This document shows positions 12,922 through 17,618 of a DNA stretch of 17,618 nucleotides, piece after piece. Position numbers and translations under genes: made by a program. This DNA comes from Phycisphaerales bacterium UBA966. Its GTDB lineage: Bacteria > Planctomycetota > Phycisphaerae > Phycisphaerales > SM1A02. Within the stretch, counting starts at the first letter, position 1, and the number at the start of each line of letters is the position of its first letter. The stretch is from the NCBI GenBank assembly GCA_002292895.1, contig DBCE01000081.1, positions 1 through 17,618 on the forward strand, read 5' to 3'. Under the pieces are notes generated by a model. It made no database searches, was not told the origin of the DNA, and saw only the letters and a list, made by a program, of their open reading frames with translations.

Positions 12922-15177
12922 TCACACCGCCACCGCGGCTCCTTGGTCAATGATGGCATTCAGCGTGGCGCTTGGCCGCAGCGCCGCAGCGACGCGCTTG
13001 GCATCCGGGTGGTAGTAGCCCCCGATGTCGATCGCCTTGCCCTGCACCGCGTTCAGTTCCGCCACGATCTTCTGCTCATTTGCCGTGAGTTCCGCAGCAA
13101 TCGGTGCAAAGTGCGCAGCGAGGGCTGCGTCCTTGGTCTGCCGAGCAACCGCCTGCGCCCAGTACAGCGCCAAGTAGAAATGGCTGCCGCGATTGTCAAG
13201 ATCACCAACCTTGCGGGCTGGTCCCTTGTTGTTGCGCAGGTACTCGCCGGTGGCGGCATCAAGCGTTTCTGCAAGAACGGCTGCACGCGCGTTGCCAGTG
13301 CGCTGCGCCATGTGCTCAAAGCTTGCGGCAAGGGCCATGAATTCACCGAGTGAATCCCAACGCAGACTGTTCTCCGCAACAAACTGCTGCACATGCTTGG
13401 GGGCCGAGCCACCCGCGCCGGTCTCAAAGAGCCCGCCGCCATTCATGAGCGGCACAATGGAAAGCATCTTGGCACTGGTGCCCACTTCAAGAATCGGGAA
13501 GAGATCCGTGAGATAGTCGCGCAACACATTGCCAGTGACTGAAATGGTGTCCAGGCTCTTCTTCATCCGCTCAAGGCTGAAGAGGCAGGCCGCGGCCGGT
13601 TCCAGCACGCGGATATCTAGTCCCTTGGTGTCATGATCGGCCAAGTAGGCGTTGACCTTGGTCAAGAGTTGTGCGTCGTGCGCACGCTTGGAATCAAGCC
13701 AGAAGACCGCGGGGGTTCCGGTTGCACGCGCACGCGCGACCGCCAACTTCACCCAGTCGCGAACGGCTGCGTCGGTGACGCGACACGCGCGCCAAATATC
13801 ACCGGCCTGAACCGCATGCTGCATGAGCGTCGTGCCAGCAGCATCAACCACGCGCACCGCGCCAGCGGTCTTGATTTCAAAGGTCTTGTCGTGGCTGCCG
13901 TATTCCTCCGCAGCCTGCGCCATCAAGCCAACATTGGGCACGCTGCCCATGGTGCGCGGATCGAACGCGCCGTGCGTTCGGCAGAAATCAATCACGGCTT
14001 GGTAGATGCCGGCGTAGCTGCGGTCCGGAATGACGGCAACGACATCCTGCGTCTTACCCGCGGCGTTCCACATCTTGCCGCCCTCGCGCAACATCGCGGG
14101 CATGGATGCGTCCACGATGACATCGCTCGGCACATGAAGGTTGGTGATGCCCTTGTCGCTATCGACCATGGCGATCGCGGGGCCATGCGCGTAGACCGCC
14201 TGAATGTCCGACTCGATGGCAGCGCGTTCAGCAGCCGGAAGCGTGGCGATCTTGGTAATCAGGTCGCCGAATCCGTTCTTAACATCCACGCCGATCCGTT
14301 CGAGCGTTGCAGCATGTTTGGTGAATACTGGCTTGAAATACGCGCGTACGGCATGACCAAAGATGATCGGGTCAGAGACCTTCATCATGGTGGCCTTCAG
14401 ATGCAGCGAGAACAGCAGCCCAGAGGCGCGAGTCTCTGCAATCTGCGCTTCAAGGAACGCGATCAACTCGTGCTTACTGAGGAACGTTCCGTCAACGATG
14501 TCGCCCGCGTTGAGTTTGATGCCCTCCTTGAGCACTGTGACGGTACCGCTGGTTCCGACGTGTTCAATACGCACTGTCGTGGCTGCTGGCACGGTGACGG
14601 AGCATTCATTACCGAAGAAATCGCCATGGGTCATTGAGGCAACGTGCGCCTTGCTGTCTTGGCTCCATGCGCCCATCTTGTGCGGATTTGCGCGTGCGTA
14701 ATCCTTGACGGCGTTCGGCGCGCGGCGATCGGAGTTGCCCTCACGGATCACCGGATTCACCGCGCTGCCCTTGATGCGGTCGTAGCGGGACTTGGTATCG
14801 CGTTCGATTTCGGTCTTCGGTTCATCCATGTAAGCGGGGATGGCGTAACCCTGCTGTTGCAGTTCCACGATCGCCGCCTTCAGCTGCGGTACCGACGCAC
14901 TGACGTTTGGCAACTTGATGATGTTGGCACCCGGCGTCAAGCACAGGCGACCGAGTTCAGCGAGCGCATCAGGAATGCGTTGCTCAGGCTTCAGACTTTC
15001 GGGGAAGCTGGAGATGATGCGGCCAGCCAGCGAAATGTCCCGCAACTCAACCGGGATTCCTGCGGGACCTGCGAAGGCGCGAACGATCGGCAGAAATGAG
15101 TACGTGGCGAGCGCAGGGGCCTCGTCGGTGTGCGTGTAAATAATGGTGGGGACGGCGGAAGTGGCGGGAGTGGTCAT
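12922..15177 (-). CDS. icd: Isocitrate dehydrogenase, NADP-dependent, monomeric type, 751 aa
   Basis: This is the large single-subunit form (EC 1.1.1.42) that oxidises isocitrate to 2-oxoglutarate and CO2 in the TCA cycle with NADP. Length matches the family (about 740). The isocitrate-binding block is NPVIREGNSDRRAP at 141-154, followed by HKMGAWSQDSKAHVASMTHG (166-185), the Lys-containing LHLKATMMKVSDP (258-270) and the metal-binding Asp region MVDSDKGITNLHVPSDVIVD (337-356) with AMLREGGKMW after it. The late nucleotide-side block is MNGGGLFETGAGGSAPKHVQ (578-597). All are intact. The first ATG at 15175-15177 is supported by AGGA on the minus strand eight bases before it. It is unrelated in sequence to the homodimeric enzyme. 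Confidence 0.96.
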   Translation of the reverse strand: MTTPATSAVPTIIYTHTDEAPALATYSFLPIVRAFAGPAGIPVELRDISLAGRIISSFPESLKPEQRIPDALAELGRLCLTPGANIIKLPNVSASVPQLKAAIVELQQQGYAIPAYMDEPKTEIERDTKSRYDRIKGSAVNPVIREGNSDRRAPNAVKDYARANPHKMGAWSQDSKAHVASMTHGDFFGNECSVTVPAATTVRIEHVGTSGTVTVLKEGIKLNAGDIVDGTFLSKHELIAFLEAQIAETRASGLLFSLHLKATMMKVSDPIIFGHAVRAYFKPVFTKHAATLERIGVDVKNGFGDLITKIATLPAAERAAIESDIQAVYAHGPAIAMVDSDKGITNLHVPSDVIVDASMPAMLREGGKMWNAAGKTQDVVAVIPDRSYAGIYQAVIDFCRTHGAFDPRTMGSVPNVGLMAQAAEEYGSHDKTFEIKTAGAVRVVDAAGTTLMQHAVQAGDIWRACRVTDAAVRDWVKLAVARARATGTPAVFWLDSKRAHDAQLLTKVNAYLADHDTKGLDIRVLEPAAACLFSLERMKKSLDTISVTGNVLRDYLTDLFPILEVGTSAKMLSIVPLMNGGGLFETGAGGSAPKHVQQFVAENSLRWDSLGEFMALAASFEHMAQRTGNARAAVLAETLDAATGEYLRNNKGPARKVGDLDNRGSHFYLALYWAQAVARQTKDAALAAHFAPIAAELTANEQKIVAELNAVQGKAIDIGGYYHPDAKRVAAALRPSATLNAIIDQGAAVAV

Positions 15178-15230
15178 GGCGCTGATCCTGGTGAAAGTCG
15201 CGTGTTGGTCCCTGACTGACTAAGAGGCGC

Positions 15231-15236
15231 ATTGTA
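15231..15236 (-). promoter_or_regulatory. Possible -10 hexamer of the icd promoter
   Basis: The minus strand reads TACAAT, five of six matches to TATAAT, 54 bases before the icd start. No good -35 element sits 16-18 bases upstream, so this is weak. Confidence 0.25.
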
Positions 15237-15293
15237 CGGAGACGTCATGGCACCTCTCATGGCCCCGGGTGCGGGTCGGTGGGCGCTGGAGCG

Positions 15294-15334
15294 CATCGCC
15301 AAAGGGGGAGATAACCGGGAAGACTTTGGCGATG
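15294..15334. promoter_or_regulatory. Perfect 11-bp inverted repeat between icd and the YHYH gene
   Basis: CATCGCCAAAG (15294-15304) and CTTTGGCGATG (15324-15334) are exact inverted copies around a 19-base purine-rich spacer. One G-T and one C-G pair extend the stem outward. The centre lies about 137 bases upstream of icd and 96 upstream of the YHYH gene. The repeat could be a bipartite operator shared by the divergent genes, with arms about three turns apart, or a leader hairpin. No T-run marks it as a terminator. Confidence 0.45.
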
Positions 15335-15409
15335 TGGGCACATTCAGTGTCCCGCGCCGCGCGGTCGGTGAAATAGGTGGTGTGTGAACTGACAGCGAGA
15401 ATGCCGCGC

Positions 15410-17618
15410 ATGAACCGCCGAGAAGACATGATCTACCACGCCCAAGCTTTCGCAATTGCGCTCGCCGCAACGATCACGGCAGGCGCATTTGCACATCCGC
15501 CAGAAGCGTCGGACGAGCATCAACATCTCGATGAGCCACCGGCCCTGCTCTCGATGCTCGCCTGCGCGGCGCCTCCCGGAAACGGCGCGCTCATGGCGGC
15601 TTCATTTGCACCGTTTCGACCCAACGTGCGCTTCTACTGGGATGCCTCGTACTTCTACGAAGAGTCCGACTCCATGCCCAGCAGCACCTTGATGCCCAAC
15701 ATCATGACTGGCATCACCGCGTGGCAGCAGCAACTTCCTGTGCCAACTGCATACTTTGGAAGCGTTCTCAATCCGGAGACCAACGCGGCATCACTTGGCT
15801 ACGGCCAGCCAAATGTGTGGCGCATCCCGATGTTGCCAGTGCCAGCCGCAGCGCCGATTTCGCTCTCTGGCGGCAACTTTCAGCGCGGCGCTGTAGCGCT
15901 TGCATCCAACGGCATTCCGATCTTCAATCCGCGCAACAACACTGGTCAATTTTCGTACGCGATTGGCGAGCTTGATATCTACGGTGGCCACTGCGGTCGC
16001 GCAGACGATTATCACTATCACATTGCGCCGGTCCATCTGCAGAGCGTGCTTGGCGTATCAAAGCCCGTGGCCTGGGCGCTTGATGGGTACCCGATCTACG
16101 GATACACGGAGCCCGATGGAAGCGCGCGCCTGGCGCTGGATGCCGATGGCGGACACGACCACGGCACGTGGGGATACCACTATCACGCGATCGGTAGCGA
16201 TGCCACCGGACCACAGAGCCCGTACCTCATGAATGCGTTCCACGGAACAGTAGTGAACTTCGGCGGTCAAGTGGATCCGCAGCCTTCGGCGTTGAGTTTC
16301 ATGCCAGCCGGCAACCCGCTTGCAGGGGCGCGCATCACTGCAAGTAGCCGCCCCAGTGCGGACTCGTTCTCAATGACTTACACGGTGAATGGCGTTTCGT
16401 ACGTGGTGCGTTACCAACTGAATCGCGTGACCAAGGCGGTGGCGGTGCATCGCGAGAGCCCCACCGGCACCACCGATCTCACCTACAGCAGTACTTCGCG
16501 ATTCCCACGCTATGCGATGGCCGCCAAGAGTATGAATCTGGTGCCTGATACCGGGCAAACCGTCAGCGCTACCGCCACGTTCGGCGAGGACTCTGACTAC
16601 ACCATCAATGCCCCCAGTTTCACCGACAACTCCAACGGAACCGTCACCGACAACATCACTGGTCTGATGTGGCAGAAGGTTGACGCGGGCGAAATGACCT
16701 GGGACAACGCGGTTGCTGGTGCAGCAACGCTGAGCCTTGGTGGATTCACTGGTTGGCGCTTACCAACCCCCGCCGAGGCGTTCAGCATCATGAATCACGG
16801 CCGCAATCCGGCGCTGGACTCCACGTATTTCCAGAGTAACGCCACCGGCACTTCGCAGTACTGGTGGACCAACGACACCTATGGCACTGACACCACTCGC
16901 GTGTGGTCAACCAATGCTGGCGGTGGTATTGGGCCGCATTCAAAGACACAAACGGTGAGCGCTGGCGGGACCAGTCGATTCTGCGCGCGCTACGTGCGCG
17001 GTGCATCCGCAAGTGTCGGCCACAATTATTACAACAACGGCGACGGAACCATCACCGACATTGACACCGGCCTGATGTGGACGCAGGTGCCAGGTTCCGC
17101 AAGGAATTGGAACGCCGCGATGACCTACGCGGAAGGATTGACCACCGCCACCTACACGGACTGGCGGCTTCCGAACGTCAAAGAGTTGCAATCGCTGGTG
17201 GACATCACCATGACGACCGCAACATCGGCAGCCACCGCCAAGGCCGCACTGAACCGAACGCTGTTCCCTGCTGCCACTGCCACCGCGTACTGGTCGTCCA
17301 CCGCGCTTGCGGGCGGATCGCTGACCTCGGCATGGCTGGTGGAGTTTGGAATCAATACGTCCGTTCCCGCGGCGAATGGACCGTCGCGTGGCTTCCAAGG
17401 GTTGGTGAGTTACGAAGTGCAGGCGTCGACGTACCCGGTGTTCGCCGTTCGCACCGCTTCCACCCTGGCCTGCGACTGCCCGCACGACCTCAATGGCGAT
17501 CGCACGGTGAACGGCGGCGACCTGGGACTGGTGCTTTCGAACTGGGGCGTGGCCAATAGCGCTGCTATTGCAGACACCAATCATGACGGGATCGTTGACG
17601 GGCAAGATCTCGCGCTCG
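15410..17618 (+). CDS. Secreted YHYH-domain protein with two DUF1566 modules and dockerin-like tail (3' partial)
   Basis: The frame has no stop from 15410 to the right edge, giving at least 736 residues. A signal peptide (AFAIALAATITAGAFAHPPE) follows MNRREDMIYHAQ. Residues about 150-285 form a YHYH domain: DDYHYHIAP (YHYH 201-204), DGYPIYGY (225-232) and WGYHYHAIG (YHYH 256-259), with GGHCGRAD between strands. Two DUF1566 modules follow, each with a TGLMW and a WRLP motif (about 417 and 449; about 553 and 585), roughly residues 405-530 and 540-680. A dockerin-like tail starts near 692 (HDLNGDRTVNGGDLGLVLSN), and its second loop (DTNHDGIVDGQDL) is cut by the window edge. ATGs at 15401 and 15428 are alternatives. 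YHYH and DUF1566 have no settled enzymatic role; surface binding or attachment is plausible. Confidence 0.85.
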   Translation, partial: MNRREDMIYHAQAFAIALAATITAGAFAHPPEASDEHQHLDEPPALLSMLACAAPPGNGALMAASFAPFRPNVRFYWDASYFYEESDSMPSSTLMPNIMTGITAWQQQLPVPTAYFGSVLNPETNAASLGYGQPNVWRIPMLPVPAAAPISLSGGNFQRGAVALASNGIPIFNPRNNTGQFSYAIGELDIYGGHCGRADDYHYHIAPVHLQSVLGVSKPVAWALDGYPIYGYTEPDGSARLALDADGGHDHGTWGYHYHAIGSDATGPQSPYLMNAFHGTVVNFGGQVDPQPSALSFMPAGNPLAGARITASSRPSADSFSMTYTVNGVSYVVRYQLNRVTKAVAVHRESPTGTTDLTYSSTSRFPRYAMAAKSMNLVPDTGQTVSATATFGEDSDYTINAPSFTDNSNGTVTDNITGLMWQKVDAGEMTWDNAVAGAATLSLGGFTGWRLPTPAEAFSIMNHGRNPALDSTYFQSNATGTSQYWWTNDTYGTDTTRVWSTNAGGGIGPHSKTQTVSAGGTSRFCARYVRGASASVGHNYYNNGDGTITDIDTGLMWTQVPGSARNWNAAMTYAEGLTTATYTDWRLPNVKELQSLVDITMTTATSAATAKAALNRTLFPAATATAYWSSTALAGGSLTSAWLVEFGINTSVPAANGPSRGFQGLVSYEVQASTYPVFAVRTASTLACDCPHDLNGDRTVNGGDLGLVLSNWGVANSAAIADTNHDGIVDGQDLAL

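Noticed and set aside
13633..14637. Plus-strand reading frame (334 residues) across icd
   Set aside because: Codon-aligned antisense to a highly conserved enzyme; no motif of its own.

Overview
The window reads as chromosomal DNA of a GC-rich Gram-negative-type bacterium, most likely a planctomycete of the Phycisphaerae. The best clue is three secreted proteins ending in paired dockerin-like calcium loops of the form ADxNGDGxVxGxDLGxLLxxWG, a tail I associate with that group. Other hints are many exported proteins and weak or absent Shine-Dalgarno sites before most starts. This placement is inference; no rRNA or other phylogenetic marker is present. I see no mobile element, CRISPR array, tRNA or rRNA.

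Left part (1-3832): the tail of an unidentified gene overlaps (TGATG) an exported protein of unknown function. That gene converges on a 294-residue regulator that joins an N-terminal winged helix to a C-terminal LuxR-type helix-turn-helix. A 306-base divergent region with a perfect 16-bp palindrome and a related dyad separates the regulator from a secreted parallel beta-helix protein with a dockerin-like tail.

Middle (3467-10088): on the minus strand lie an HtrA-like PDZ protein that appears to have lost all three catalytic residues, a PhoX/phytase-like beta-propeller protein with a dockerin-like tail and a clear intrinsic terminator, and a membrane-anchored protein whose reading frame runs 366 bases antisense into the beta-helix gene. 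Divergent from the HtrA-like gene is a tight two-gene unit on the plus strand: an imelysin-family protein followed by a DUF1111 di-heme cytochrome-type protein. Relatives of these two families are often found together in periplasmic iron or redox loci.

Right part (10294-17618): a DUF1801 protein diverges from a small lipoprotein. Then, on the minus strand, come an organophosphate-type MFS transporter and, upstream of it, a monomeric NADP-dependent isocitrate dehydrogenase. Divergent from the dehydrogenase, across a region with an 11-bp perfect inverted repeat, is a large secreted protein with a YHYH domain, two DUF1566 modules and a dockerin-like tail. It runs off the right edge.

The candidates most worth following are the triad-less HtrA paralogue beside the imelysin/di-heme pair, the palindromic operator region of the hybrid regulator, and the shared dockerin-like tails on three unrelated exported proteins.
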